Assembly: GCF_900086645.1 (NCBI RefSeq)
Contig: NZ_LT576451.1
Location: 2,170,001 to 2,234,000 of the forward strand
Origin: Curtobacterium sp. 9128
Lineage (GTDB): Bacteria > Actinomycetota > Actinomycetes > Actinomycetales > Microbacteriaceae
DNA: 64,000 nucleotides
Direction of reading: 5' to 3'
Made by a program: the position numbers and the translations under genes. The notes under the pieces were generated by a model. That model made no database searches. It worked only from the letters and a program-made list of their open reading frames with translations, and was not told the origin of the DNA. Of the stretch, positions 41,327-49,990 are shown one piece after another (position 1 is the stretch's first letter; each line of letters opens with the position of its first letter).

Positions 41327-42661
41327 ATGAACGACTACATCAGCGGCATCCACCACCACGGAGCACATCAGGGCGAGTACGTCACCCACCACGACCACCC
41401 CGTCACCATCGACGCCGTCCACGGCGCCCGCATCCTCGACTCCCGCGGCCACCCGACCGTTCGCGTCTCCCTCGAGCTCGACGACGGCCGCACCGTCACC
41501 GGGGACGCCCCCGCGGGCGCATCCACCGGCGCCCACGAAGCCGTCGAGCTCCGCGACGGCGGTTCCAAGTTCGGCGGCCGCGACGTTACTCAGGCGCTCC
41601 ACCTGATCAACACCGACATCTCAGGGCTCCTCACTGGCCGGTCATGGTCTTCGATCGGGCGGATCGACGCCGCCCTCGCCGAACTCGACGGCACCACCGG
41701 GTACCGCCGGCTCGGCGCGAACAGCGTCGTCGCCACCTCGATCGCCGCATCCCGGGCCCTCGCCCACGCCGCGGACCTCCCGCTCTGGCAGTGGATCGCC
41801 GAGATCACCGGCTCGACGCCGCGCCTACCGGTCCCGCACTTCAACGTCCTCAACGGCGGCGCGCACGCAGCGAACGCCCTGGACTTCCAGGAGTTCATGA
41901 TCGCCCCCGTCGATGCCGACTCGATGGCCGACGCCGTCCGCATCGGCGCGGACGTCTACCACGCGCTCGCGGCCCTGGTGCGGGACCGGTTCGGCAGCCT
42001 CGGCCTCGGCGACGAGGGTGGCTTCGCACCGTCAATTGCCGCCCCCGAGGAAGCGCTCGACCTGCTCGTCGCCGCGATCCGTGCCGCCGGCTACGAGCCG
42101 GGCGTCGATCAGGTGGCGATCGCCCTCGACCCGGCCGCGAACGAGTTCTCCCAGGGCGCCGGCTCCTATCGGATGCTTGACGACAGCCTCGACCGGGACG
42201 GGCTGGTCGACTACTACCGGCACCTGGTCGACGCGTATCCGATCCGGAGCGTCGAAGACGGGTTCGCGGAAGACGACCATGAGGGGTTCCGCCGCATGCA
42301 GGCAGCGCTCGGAGACCGGATCCAGATCGTCGGCGACGACCTCTACGTCACCGACCCGCAACGGATCCGCGACGGCGGCGAACAGCAGCTGACGAACGCG
42401 GCACTGATCAAGCCGAACCAGATCGGCACCGTCTCCCAGACCCTCGGCGCGATCGCCACCGCCACCAGCGTCGGGATGGCCAGCATGGTGTCGCACCGTT
42501 CCGGGGAGACCACGGACACGTTCATCGCGGACCTCGTTGTCGGGACCGGCACCGGGCAGATCAAGTCCGGCGCACCCGCCCGCGGGGAACGCGTCGCGAA
42601 GTACAACCGGCTCATCGAAATCGCCGAACAGCACCCGGAGCTGCCCTACGGACTGATCTGA
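41327..42661 (+). CDS. eno: Second-copy-type enolase with His-rich N-terminal tail
   Basis: The product is a 444-aa enolase (2-phosphoglycerate to PEP). The N-terminal capping loop ARILDSRGHPTVRV is followed by catalytic Glu in GLGDEGGFAP, metal ligands in IALDPAANEF, SVEDGFAEDD and IVGDDLYVTD, and catalytic Lys in NAALIKPNQIGT. Unlike housekeeping enolases it has an extra 25 residues at the start with nine His. EDG replaces the common EDP at a metal ligand. ATG at 41327 follows GAAGGAG. As fluoride blocks enolase with phosphate, this copy is probably the fluoride-tolerance version; tolerance is inference. The end overlaps the convergent lysR gene by 16 bp. Confidence 0.93.
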   Translation: MNDYISGIHHHGAHQGEYVTHHDHPVTIDAVHGARILDSRGHPTVRVSLELDDGRTVTGDAPAGASTGAHEAVELRDGGSKFGGRDVTQALHLINTDISGLLTGRSWSSIGRIDAALAELDGTTGYRRLGANSVVATSIAASRALAHAADLPLWQWIAEITGSTPRLPVPHFNVLNGGAHAANALDFQEFMIAPVDADSMADAVRIGADVYHALAALVRDRFGSLGLGDEGGFAPSIAAPEEALDLLVAAIRAAGYEPGVDQVAIALDPAANEFSQGAGSYRMLDDSLDRDGLVDYYRHLVDAYPIRSVEDGFAEDDHEGFRRMQAALGDRIQIVGDDLYVTDPQRIRDGGEQQLTNAALIKPNQIGTVSQTLGAIATATSVGMASMVSHRSGETTDTFIADLVVGTGTGQIKSGAPARGERVAKYNRLIEIAEQHPELPYGLI

Positions 42662-43572
42662 CCACCGGCGCTCGAGCTGCGGGCGGTGTCTAGGAACGCC
42701 GTCACAGCGGGCCCCGGGCGGCCCGTCCAGATTGCGCGCAGCGGCCGGATCAGTGGCGGGCCGAGTAGCGGCACTCGGACGAGGGCACCGTCGGCGAGGT
42801 CGGTGTCGACGGTGCGGAGACTCATCACCGCCGGCGCGATGCCGGCCCGCGCGTTGGCGCGGATGATGCCGGTCGTCTCCAGCACGGCCGCTGGGGCGAC
42901 CAGGCGGAGCCCAGCACGGTCGAGCCACGCTTCGACCGTGGCGCGGGTGCCGGACCCTTCCTCGCGGAGCAGCAGTGGCGTCTCCGCGAGGTCATCCGCG
43001 GTGATGCCTGAAGCGCTTGCCCACGGGTGGTGCGGGGCGACGACGACCACGAGTTCGTCCTCGTCGACCACCAGCGAGGACAGGTCAGGTGGCGCAGCAG
43101 GTGTCTCCGTGAATCCGACGTCGGCAGCGCCGGAACGGACGAGGTCGGTCACGTCGGCGGAGTTCCCCGCGATCAAGCGCACCGACGCATCCGGCGCGGC
43201 AGCACGGTGGGTGAGCAACCACCCGGGGAGCAGGAGTTCGGCGATCGTCTGCGACGCTGCAACGACGAGGGATCCCGCGGGTTCTCGAAGCGCGGCGACG
43301 CCTGCTTCGAGCCGCCGGGATGCCTCCAGCACCGGGACGGCCAGACCGAGCACCACTCGGCCGGCGTCGGTCAGCGCGGTCCCTGATGCCGTCCGGTGCG
43401 CCAGCGGCTGACCGATTGCCTGTTCCGCGGCACGCAAGCGTGCCGACACCGCCTGCTGTGTCACCCCCAACACGTCGGCCGCGCGGGTCAACGAACCGGT
43501 CTCCGCGACGCGGACGAGGACCTCGAGGGTGTCGAGGTCCAGAGTCCGGTCCGTCAGCCGCCGCAGTGCCAC
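42646..43572 (-). CDS. LysR family regulator
   Basis: The product is a 308-aa LysR-type regulator with a winged HTH (about 10-68, SLTRAADVLGVTQQAVSARL) and a periplasmic-binding-like effector domain (about 95-300). GTG at 43572 is preferred, as the frame further upstream runs into the divergent transporter gene. It probably controls that TDT transporter gene at 43643; the intergenic stretch is 70 bp. The 3' end overlaps eno by 16 bp in opposite direction. Confidence 0.87.
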   Translation of the reverse strand: MALRRLTDRTLDLDTLEVLVRVAETGSLTRAADVLGVTQQAVSARLRAAEQAIGQPLAHRTASGTALTDAGRVVLGLAVPVLEASRRLEAGVAALREPAGSLVVAASQTIAELLLPGWLLTHRAAAPDASVRLIAGNSADVTDLVRSGAADVGFTETPAAPPDLSSLVVDEDELVVVVAPHHPWASASGITADDLAETPLLLREEGSGTRATVEAWLDRAGLRLVAPAAVLETTGIIRANARAGIAPAVMSLRTVDTDLADGALVRVPLLGPPLIRPLRAIWTGRPGPAVTAFLDTARSSSAGGQISP

Positions 43573-43642
43573 AAGCAGCCATTGTGCCCTGCCAACGAGT
43601 TCGCCGTTCCCGAACCATGGGGCACACGCGCACGATGGGTGC

Positions 43643-44800
43643 ATGTCCGCTCACCTCGCCCACGCACCCACGACGTCCGAGCATGGTGTGCGCGACCGGC
43701 GGTTGTTCCGAGAGTTGGAACGGCCGGGCCTGATCGTGTCGAACCTGACTCCGAACTGGTTCGCGTCGATCATGGGCACCGGGATCGTCGCCGTCGCGGC
43801 AGCGTCGCTGCCGCTGCAGTTCCCGGGGCTCCGGACTGCGGCGACGGTCGTCTGGGCGATCGCGGCGGTCCTGCTCGTCGCCCTCACCATCGCGACGGTC
43901 CTGCACTGGATCCGCTACCGGAGCACAGCGGCAAAGCACCACCTGCACCCGGTGATCTCGCACTTCTACGGGGCACCGCCGATGGCGTTCCTCACCGTCG
44001 GCGCCGGAACGATCCTCCTCGGCAAGGACTGGATCGGCCTCCCCGCCGCTGTCACCATCGACTGGGTCCTCTGGACCGTCGGCACCGTCGGCGGACTGCT
44101 CACTGCGGTCCTCGTGCCGTACCTGGCGTTCACCCGCCACGAGAACGGACCCGACTCCGCGTTCGGCGGTTGGCTGATGCCGATCGTCCCGCCGATGGTG
44201 TCGGCCTCCACCGGCGCACTCCTGCTGCCGTACGCGCCCGCCGGGCAAGCACGCGAGACCCTCCTGTGGTCCTGCTACGGCTTCTTCGGCCTCAGCCTCA
44301 TCACGTCCCTGGTCGTGATCACGTTGATCTGGAACCGGCTCGCGCAGCACAAGGTCGGTGCCGCAGGCATGGTCCCGACTTTGTGGATCGTGCTCGGACC
44401 GGTCGGGCAGTCGATCACCGCAGTGAACCTCCTCGCCTCGAACGCCCCCACCGTCGTCGACGCCTCCACCGCCCACGCACTGCTGGTCGTGGCGTTGGTG
44501 TACGGGTTCGCGATGCTCGGCTTCGCGCTGCTGTGGACCGTCATCGCCCTTGCCATCACCATCCGGACCGCCCGCGAGCACCTGCCGTTCAGCCTGACGT
44601 GGTGGTCGTTCACGTTCCCCGTCGGGACCTGCGTCACCGGCCTGAACGGCCTGGCCCTGCACTCCGGACTCACTGTCGTCGCCGTGCTCGCGGTCGTCTA
44701 CTACGCCGGCCTCGTCGCCGCATGGATCACCGTCGCCGTCCGCACGTTCCACGGCTCCGTCATCCGCGGCACACTCCTCGCACCACCACAGCCGGCGTGA
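43643..44800 (+). CDS. TDT family (tellurite-resistance/dicarboxylate) transporter
   Basis: The product is a 385-aa membrane protein with ten helices, of the TehA/Mae1/SLAC1 type. FASIMGTGIVAVAAASLPL opens helix 1, and HFYGAPPMAFLTVGAG and TWWSFTFPVGTCV are family landmarks. Members move sulfite, malate, or other small anions. In this setting an anion exporter near fluoride channels is suggestive but not proof of a fluoride role. It is divergent from lysR, and its stop overlaps the next gene (GTGA). Confidence 0.87.
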   Translation: MSAHLAHAPTTSEHGVRDRRLFRELERPGLIVSNLTPNWFASIMGTGIVAVAAASLPLQFPGLRTAATVVWAIAAVLLVALTIATVLHWIRYRSTAAKHHLHPVISHFYGAPPMAFLTVGAGTILLGKDWIGLPAAVTIDWVLWTVGTVGGLLTAVLVPYLAFTRHENGPDSAFGGWLMPIVPPMVSASTGALLLPYAPAGQARETLLWSCYGFFGLSLITSLVVITLIWNRLAQHKVGAAGMVPTLWIVLGPVGQSITAVNLLASNAPTVVDASTAHALLVVALVYGFAMLGFALLWTVIALAITIRTAREHLPFSLTWWSFTFPVGTCVTGLNGLALHSGLTVVAVLAVVYYAGLVAAWITVAVRTFHGSVIRGTLLAPPQPA

Positions 44801-45381
44801 GCACGCCGGACGAATTCGCGGATGAGGTCGCGGACGTTCGATCGCTGAACGCCCTCGCGGAGACATGGCGCACCGCACCCGACGGTGCGCGGCGCTTCGT
44901 CCCGAGTTTCGACCCACGATCCGGCGGCACGTCCAGCCGAGTGCTGGTCCTCATGCAGTCACCCGGCCCCCAGACGATCGCCGCAGCGCACGCGGCGGTC
45001 TGCAGCGAGGACAACCCGGGGCCGACCGCGGCCGCGTATCGCGCAGCCCGCATCGAGTCCGGACTCGCACGCAAGGAGTACCTTCGCTGGAACCTCATCC
45101 CGTGGGAGCTCCCCGGGCGCATACGACCTGCGGACATCGACGAGGGACGACATGCCCTGAGCGTTCTCCTCAAGGCGCTCCCCTCCGTCGAAGCGATTGT
45201 CACGTACGGGAGCATCGCTCTCGACGGAGTCATGCGGTACCTCACCTTGGACGAGCACGCCCGACTCGTCCCCGTCATCGCGGCACCACACCCCTCGCCC
45301 GCCAACGGCCGCCACCGCTCGGAACAACACCGACGTTCCGTTCAGGCACTCCGACTCGCCGCACGGATGCGTCGAATGTAG
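44797..45381 (+). CDS. Uracil-DNA glycosylase-like protein
   Basis: The product is a 194-aa protein with the UDG superfamily layout: LVLMQSPGPQT (strand with active-site region, about 50-60), EDNPGPTAAAYR, WNLIPWELPG (about 99-108) and a late PHPSPANGRHRS (about 164-175), which corresponds to the DNA-intercalation HPSP motif. It lacks the four Cys that bind the iron-sulfur cluster in families 4 and 5. GTG at 44797 overlaps the transporter stop (GTGA). Activity on uracil is inferred from family. Confidence 0.72.
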   Translation: MSTPDEFADEVADVRSLNALAETWRTAPDGARRFVPSFDPRSGGTSSRVLVLMQSPGPQTIAAAHAAVCSEDNPGPTAAAYRAARIESGLARKEYLRWNLIPWELPGRIRPADIDEGRHALSVLLKALPSVEAIVTYGSIALDGVMRYLTLDEHARLVPVIAAPHPSPANGRHRSEQHRRSVQALRLAARMRRM

Positions 45382-45967
45382 CGAGGCTTCAGCTGCCTCC
45401 ACTGGCAAGGCACGAGTGACCGATAGCCGGTCGTCGACCGGCCGGCTGCGGACCGCCGCTCGATCGAGGGTTCGAGTGTCGCATATAGATGGTCCGCTTT
45501 GATTCTCTCAAGGCTGCCCCATACGAACGCTTCTGGCCGGCGGGCGCAGCGCGTCTGCTCGGCATTCAGAGGCCGAGGTCGTAGCGGCGCAGCGACGGAC
45601 TCCAGGCGCCCGCGGACTCCTTTGATCGCGGGGCTCCCGTCGTGGCTGGTTCAATCTGTGCGGAGGAGAAGCCGATTGCTGTGTCGTCGAGGTCAGGCCT
45701 GTCGGCGCGGTCACTCCGAGTGGTTCGTTGTCGTGCTGAGGCGCCTTTTCGTCGCCCGACGGTCGCCAACCGAGGCCTGGTCGACTGAGGTGACGCGTCA
45801 CGGGCTCGAGGCGACGTGCCACACCCCGTCGTTGGTCTCAACGAGTCCCGGCACGGGCGCGGGGTCCGCGGTTCGGCAGTTGTCGCACGAGACGCCGGCG
45901 CAATCTGGGGCGCCCACAGTCGTGGGTGACACTTCCGATGCTTGAAGCGTGCTGTCGTACGGGCCTG
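45382..45967. other. Gene-free stretch, 586 bp
   Basis: No frame with family features is present on either strand. At 45426-45442 an inverted repeat (GCCGGTCG/CGACCGGC) could serve the glycosylase-like gene as terminator. The rest shows nothing I can name. Confidence 0.45.
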
Positions 45968-47023
45968 TCACGAAGGAAGATGGTGGATGAGGTCGTAGTG
46001 GACGTCGGTGCGGAAGTGGATTCGGCTGCGGAGCTGGTTGGCGAGGTCAGTTTCGTGGTAGCCGCGCATGAGAGTGGCTACGGTGATGGTGTCGTCGGTG
46101 ATGCCGCCGGCGGAGAAGTTCGACGTCGCGAAGATGGTCTCGTCCTCGGGGACAGCGACGGTGAACTTCGGTCGCGCCCTCCCATCCCTTGGTGGGACGG
46201 CGGGCGTGAATCCCAGCGCGGCCATGTCGGGCATGTTGCGGGTGAACGCCACCCGTGTTCGTCCGGTTCCGACGTCGTCTTTCCGGCCGAGATACGAAAG
46301 GCCAGGGAACGGGGTCATCGCCGCCCAGGCGCCGGAGACGAGTGCGCCGGCGTCGATGAGGAGGCGCGCTTGTTCTTTGACGGTACCGGGGTGGTGCCAG
46401 CTGGTGGCGGTACCACCGGGCCCGTTGTAGGTCATCGCCCAGTCGGCGAGGGCGAACATGTCGACCGCTTCCCATCCGATGTCGACGTGCCGAACGGTGT
46501 CGCCGAGAACGCTGAGCGCGTCACCGACCCGTCCAACGCTCATCCCCGTGTGGGCCGCGATCTGATCGATACGGCCGCTGGCAACAGGGAGGGTGCGTGC
46601 GACGGCGAACACCGCGTACCGGTCACTTCGGAGCTCTTGGAACGCAGGCTCTCCGGCGATCTGCCGGCCGTCCTCCCATACCTGGGAGCCGTCAACGAGC
46701 AGCACGTTCGGTGCGGACCGCGCTACTTCGACGAAGGTGCGGCGGTTGACGTACGCCGGTGTCGGCACGAGCAGCAGTTCTGGCTCGTCGTCGAGACTCA
46801 GGCCGGGTTGGCGGCGGGGGGATGCGGCTGGTGCGACGCGGGCGCGGCGGCCGTCGGCGAGGCGGATTGTGTCGTGGGTCTCGATCGTGGCGGGCAGGCC
46901 CGCGCGTTCGAGGGCGACGAGTTCGCGCGTGATGTCGACCGGCCACGTGGACCAATCCCGCAAGTCGAGGATGTCGGTACGTTGCCGGGCTTGAGACCAC
47001 CATTCGTCGCTGGCGCTGTGCAT
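45968..47023 (-). CDS. Hypothetical protein with internal HTH
   Basis: The product is a 351-aa soluble protein of unknown family. The middle holds a helix-turn-helix-like stretch GRIDQIAAHTGMSVGRVGDA (about 178-197). The C-terminal third ends in strands and helices with FATSNFSAGGITDDTITVAT. The organisation is somewhat like restriction- or AbiE-type regulators, but I cannot place it. ATG at 47023 follows GAAGGGA; the frame upstream to 47239 is unlikely. Neighbours are unknown island genes. Confidence 0.6.
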   Translation of the reverse strand: MHSASDEWWSQARQRTDILDLRDWSTWPVDITRELVALERAGLPATIETHDTIRLADGRRARVAPAASPRRQPGLSLDDEPELLLVPTPAYVNRRTFVEVARSAPNVLLVDGSQVWEDGRQIAGEPAFQELRSDRYAVFAVARTLPVASGRIDQIAAHTGMSVGRVGDALSVLGDTVRHVDIGWEAVDMFALADWAMTYNGPGGTATSWHHPGTVKEQARLLIDAGALVSGAWAAMTPFPGLSYLGRKDDVGTGRTRVAFTRNMPDMAALGFTPAVPPRDGRARPKFTVAVPEDETIFATSNFSAGGITDDTITVATLMRGYHETDLANQLRSRIHFRTDVHYDLIHHLPS

Positions 47024-47286
47024 CAGATTCCCTTCGAGATCGGATCTGCCGTGCCGGCGACTGTCTCGGATGGAGACCGGCGGGGCTACCTGCGATATGT
47101 GCGGAGGTAGCGAGGTCATCGACAACATGCCTCGAGTGACCCCTCGAGGCGAGTCAGCATTCACAACCACGGAGGTCACATCAGATGGCACCCCGGTTCG
47201 CGACTTGCGGCGCTCCCAAAGCCCGTCCTGTCCGCGCATAGGAACGGCGCCGCCGATGTCCGGCCGGCTTCAAGAGAGGAACGACC

Positions 47287-47463
47287 ATGATGATTTCCGC
47301 CGGAACCGTTGTCGCTGCGAGCAAGGACCATGGGGGAACGAGCAGGACGTTCGTACCCGGAGGGTGTCGTGGCGTCGTCACCAAGGGTGGCGGTTGGCCT
47401 CTCCAGGTGCGTTGGGAAGGTCTCGCGTGCGCACAGCCCGCATACCGTGACGAGATCATCTGA
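47287..47463 (+). CDS. Small 58-aa SH3-like protein
   Basis: The product is a 58-aa protein, MMISAGTVVAASKDHGG onward, with short beta-strand stretches and a VRWEG turn. The composition resembles the small SH3-barrel proteins of the DUF1918 kind. AGAGAGGA lies 8-15 bp before the ATG at 47287, which supports translation. It is divergent from the hypothetical gene at 45968, with 263 bp between. Function unknown. Confidence 0.5.
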   Translation: MMISAGTVVAASKDHGGTSRTFVPGGCRGVVTKGGGWPLQVRWEGLACAQPAYRDEII

Positions 47464-47515
47464 CGAAGGCCGAGCTCGTGGCGGTCGGCTGACATCGCTC
47501 GGCCGACCCCCACCC

Positions 47516-48202
47516 TCACGCGGCCTGCGACCGGTTCAGCGCGGCGCCGAGGCGTCGCCCGTTGGCGTTGTCGGCTTCGATCGACGCGGAGAAGTCGGCG
47601 ACCCAGTTCTCGCCGTCCTCGCGGGGCATCCGCATCTCGTTCCCGACGTAGAACGTCGAGTCCGGCAGCGGAACGATGTTGATGATGTAGTAGAGGGACT
47701 GTCGAGGGCATCCGATTTCATCAGCGAGCCACCCCAGGCCCACTGTCGCTCGCGATGCCTGTCGGCGCCTTGGGAACGGGCGTCGTCGGCGGCTGCGCTG
47801 CTCCTCGGCAAAGGTGCGTGCGTCTTCGATGGGCATCTGGATGGATCGCCCGATCCGTCGCGCGGATGCAGGCAGCGCGCCCTCTGCACTCAGGGCCCAC
47901 ACCCGGCGCAGTGACACGTTCAACTGAGCGGCGAGCCACTCGAGCCCGACTGTCTCGACATCCGGCGGGAACGGTTCGGTGTTCTGTCCGAAGAAGCGCT
48001 GCTTGTCCGCACGCCGTTCTGCGATGAGCACGTCGGCGTCAGCGCGAGGGATCCAGAACTTTCCGTCGACCTTGGATGCAGACTCGGGGAGCATGCCCTT
48101 GGCGCTCCAGGCGTAAACGGTGCCGAGGGTGACATCAGCCGCCGCAGCGAGCTCTCGGAGTGACATGGCGCCGTTGCCGGCGGGCTGATTGGTGGGGGAC
48201 AT
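47516..48202 (-). CDS. DNA-binding protein with three HTH repeats
   Basis: The product is a 228-aa protein made of three excisionase/MerR-like HTH units: MSLRELAAAADVTLGTVYAW (about 13-32), VGLEWLAAQLNVSLRRVWAL (about 84-103) and VGLGWLADEIGCPRQSLYYI (about 152-171). Each is followed by a short wing with a Pro-Glu/Asp-Ser-like phrase (PESASKV, PASARRI, PDSTFYV). An Arg-rich linker (RSRRRRPFPRRR) separates units two and three. It probably binds repeated DNA sites of the island, for replication or regulation. ATG at 48202 follows GAGGAAG. The AT-richer stretch starts just upstream. Confidence 0.72.
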   Translation of the reverse strand: MSPTNQPAGNGAMSLRELAAAADVTLGTVYAWSAKGMLPESASKVDGKFWIPRADADVLIAERRADKQRFFGQNTEPFPPDVETVGLEWLAAQLNVSLRRVWALSAEGALPASARRIGRSIQMPIEDARTFAEEQRSRRRRPFPRRRQASRATVGLGWLADEIGCPRQSLYYIINIVPLPDSTFYVGNEMRMPREDGENWVADFSASIEADNANGRRLGAALNRSQAA

Positions 48203-49006
48203 GTGTTCGCTTCCTCGTGGTGGACGGACAGGCTGTTTGCTGTCCACCCACCTCTATGCGGCGAAAATGTCGGAGTGACCGAGACGGGCTGAGTTGACCT
48301 GTGTTTCGGTCCAGTCCAGCGACGGCGAGGCCGGTGTGTCATAGCCGCCGTCCTCAGGGAGGAACCGGGCTGATGGCCCTTGTCGTCGGGGCTCCTGACA
48401 TGCACCCAGGGTGCCCGGATCGTCGTTCCTGGCGGATAGTGCTTGCCCGTGATGAGCCCTGGAAGTGTCAGAAAAGTCGGTCTGAACTGGGGAAACCTCT
48501 CGTGGCTTCCGTGCATGACCGTTGCGGGGAGGTACAGCTATAGACCTTTTAGGGGGTATATAGGTGTGGGGATCTAGGGCCGATCTACTTCTTCTTCTTC
48601 TTCTTTGTATCCTCTATACATAAGTCTTCAAGTCAAAGGGCCCTCTACCCCTTCCGATCGGCTTGCCACCGGCGATCTGCGGTGACTTGACGATCCCGTC
48701 CACCCGTCGAGCACCGGCAAGTCACCGCTTGCTCGATGACGGCCGGATCGCGCCGGCCCTCGAGAAAGTCGCGTCAACGCCGCGGTTCGCCGCATAGAAG
48801 CGTTCGTGATGAACTCAGCCCCCGCCGCGCATTCGGACCTTCGACGCACGGACGCACCGCGTGCGGATGATCAGCACCAGCCCGAATGCTGTCGTCGTTC
48901 CGTCCGTACGCACGCATGTCGTGCAATCCGCGCATACATCTCTCGTGAACGGATCAGGATCGACCGGGGCGCCACGCGCGATCACTCCGGCAGCTGTGGA
49001 CCTCGC
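48203..49006. other. AT-richer gene-free stretch with CTT repeat
   Basis: No gene is evident in this 800-bp stretch. From about 48530 to 48640 the base composition turns AT-rich for this genome, with GGTATATAGG, TCTATACATA and six CTT units at 48588-48605. It lies between the triple-HTH gene and an unknown two-gene unit. It may be the island's replication or regulatory region; that is a guess from composition and position. Confidence 0.4.
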
Positions 49007-49519
49007 ATGAGCGGCTACCCCGAGGCCAAGCAGCACCTCGCGGCGGAGACGCTCTCCGTGCTGCAAGCGGGCGGCGGTACGTGGCGAGCCATCTCGTGGG
49101 GGCGCCTGCGTTCGACTGTCGATGCGCATTCGTCGTCGCCGACCACCGGCGAGCCGATGCTCATCGAGTACCGCAGTGGGCCCGAGGACGACGCGGAGGT
49201 CCGCGTTCGTGCGCAGGTCCTCACGCTTGGTCCCGGCGTCGGGTTGATAGTCGAGCTCGTCACCCCGCAGGAAGGCGCTAGGGAGTACGCGCGCGTTGCG
49301 AAGCGAGATGCGCCCGACGAGGTCCGCCGCGTCCACATCCGCGCTGGTTGGACCGCGGTGGTGCGGGCAGGCGAGATCTTCTCACCCGCTGAGGCGACCG
49401 CTCTCCTCGGCTGGGCAATGCCGGAAGACGGCCGCCTGCTCGATGCGCTGTGGTCGCTGCAACAACCGCTCGACTACCTCGCCGACATTCGCGCAGGACG
49501 GCGTCGGCCGCCGTCGTGA
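49007..49519 (+). CDS. Hypothetical protein, first of a coupled pair
   Basis: The product is a 170-aa acidic protein of unknown family, MSGYPEAKQHLAAETL onward. It shows mixed alpha/beta content, no Cys, no membrane segment, and a helical end SLQQPLDYLADIR. The stop overlaps the GTG of the next gene (GTGA), so the two are translated together. Upstream is the AT-richer stretch that may hold its promoter. Confidence 0.6.
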   Translation: MSGYPEAKQHLAAETLSVLQAGGGTWRAISWGRLRSTVDAHSSSPTTGEPMLIEYRSGPEDDAEVRVRAQVLTLGPGVGLIVELVTPQEGAREYARVAKRDAPDEVRRVHIRAGWTAVVRAGEIFSPAEATALLGWAMPEDGRLLDALWSLQQPLDYLADIRAGRRRPPS

Positions 49520-49932
49520 CCATCGAGCCGTCGGCCCACACCCTCGTCCACATCAGCGGAGACTGGATGCTGTTCGATGACCCGCGAGCCGCGCTGGCTC
49601 AACTGCTCCCGGGCGCCTCGAATCGCGCCGAGCTGATGATTGCCGTCGCACAGAGAGCACAGCACGCCGAACTGGAACACTGGGAGCGCGTGCATCGCCG
49701 TCAGGGCACCGCGTCGATGACGGTTGAGGAGCTGGCCATCTACACGGCACCGAAGGGCGAGCGATTCGAATCCGACCTCCCGGAGCAGTGGGTCGGAAAA
49801 CCGGCCCTCTACCTCACCGTCATGCAGCTGCACGGTGCGCCGTTACCGCTGGGTTCGGTAGAGCGGGTGGGGCCGAGCGACGGGCAGATGCTTCTGATGT
49901 TGGAGCGCGCTGGCATTCTCGACGTGATGTGA
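49516..49932 (+). CDS. Hypothetical protein, second of a coupled pair
   Basis: The product is a 138-aa soluble protein I do not recognise. It includes a helical EHWERVHRRQGTASMTVEEL stretch (about 55-74) and a C-terminal LMLERAGILDVM. GTG at 49516 overlaps the previous stop. A GCCCTC/GAGGGC inverted repeat at 49945-49972 lies between its stop and the convergent methyltransferase gene. Confidence 0.6.
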   Translation: MTIEPSAHTLVHISGDWMLFDDPRAALAQLLPGASNRAELMIAVAQRAQHAELEHWERVHRRQGTASMTVEELAIYTAPKGERFESDLPEQWVGKPALYLTVMQLHGAPLPLGSVERVGPSDGQMLLMLERAGILDVM

Positions 49933-49990
49933 GCGCGCGAAGAAGCCCTCAACGCGAACTCGCATCGAGGGCCTCTGGGGAACCCGGTGG

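Noticed and set aside
45499..45945. A 148-aa plus-strand frame in the gap before 45968
   Set aside because: Composition is biased toward Arg, Ser and Thr, there is no ribosome site, and no domain or even strand/helix pattern is convincing.
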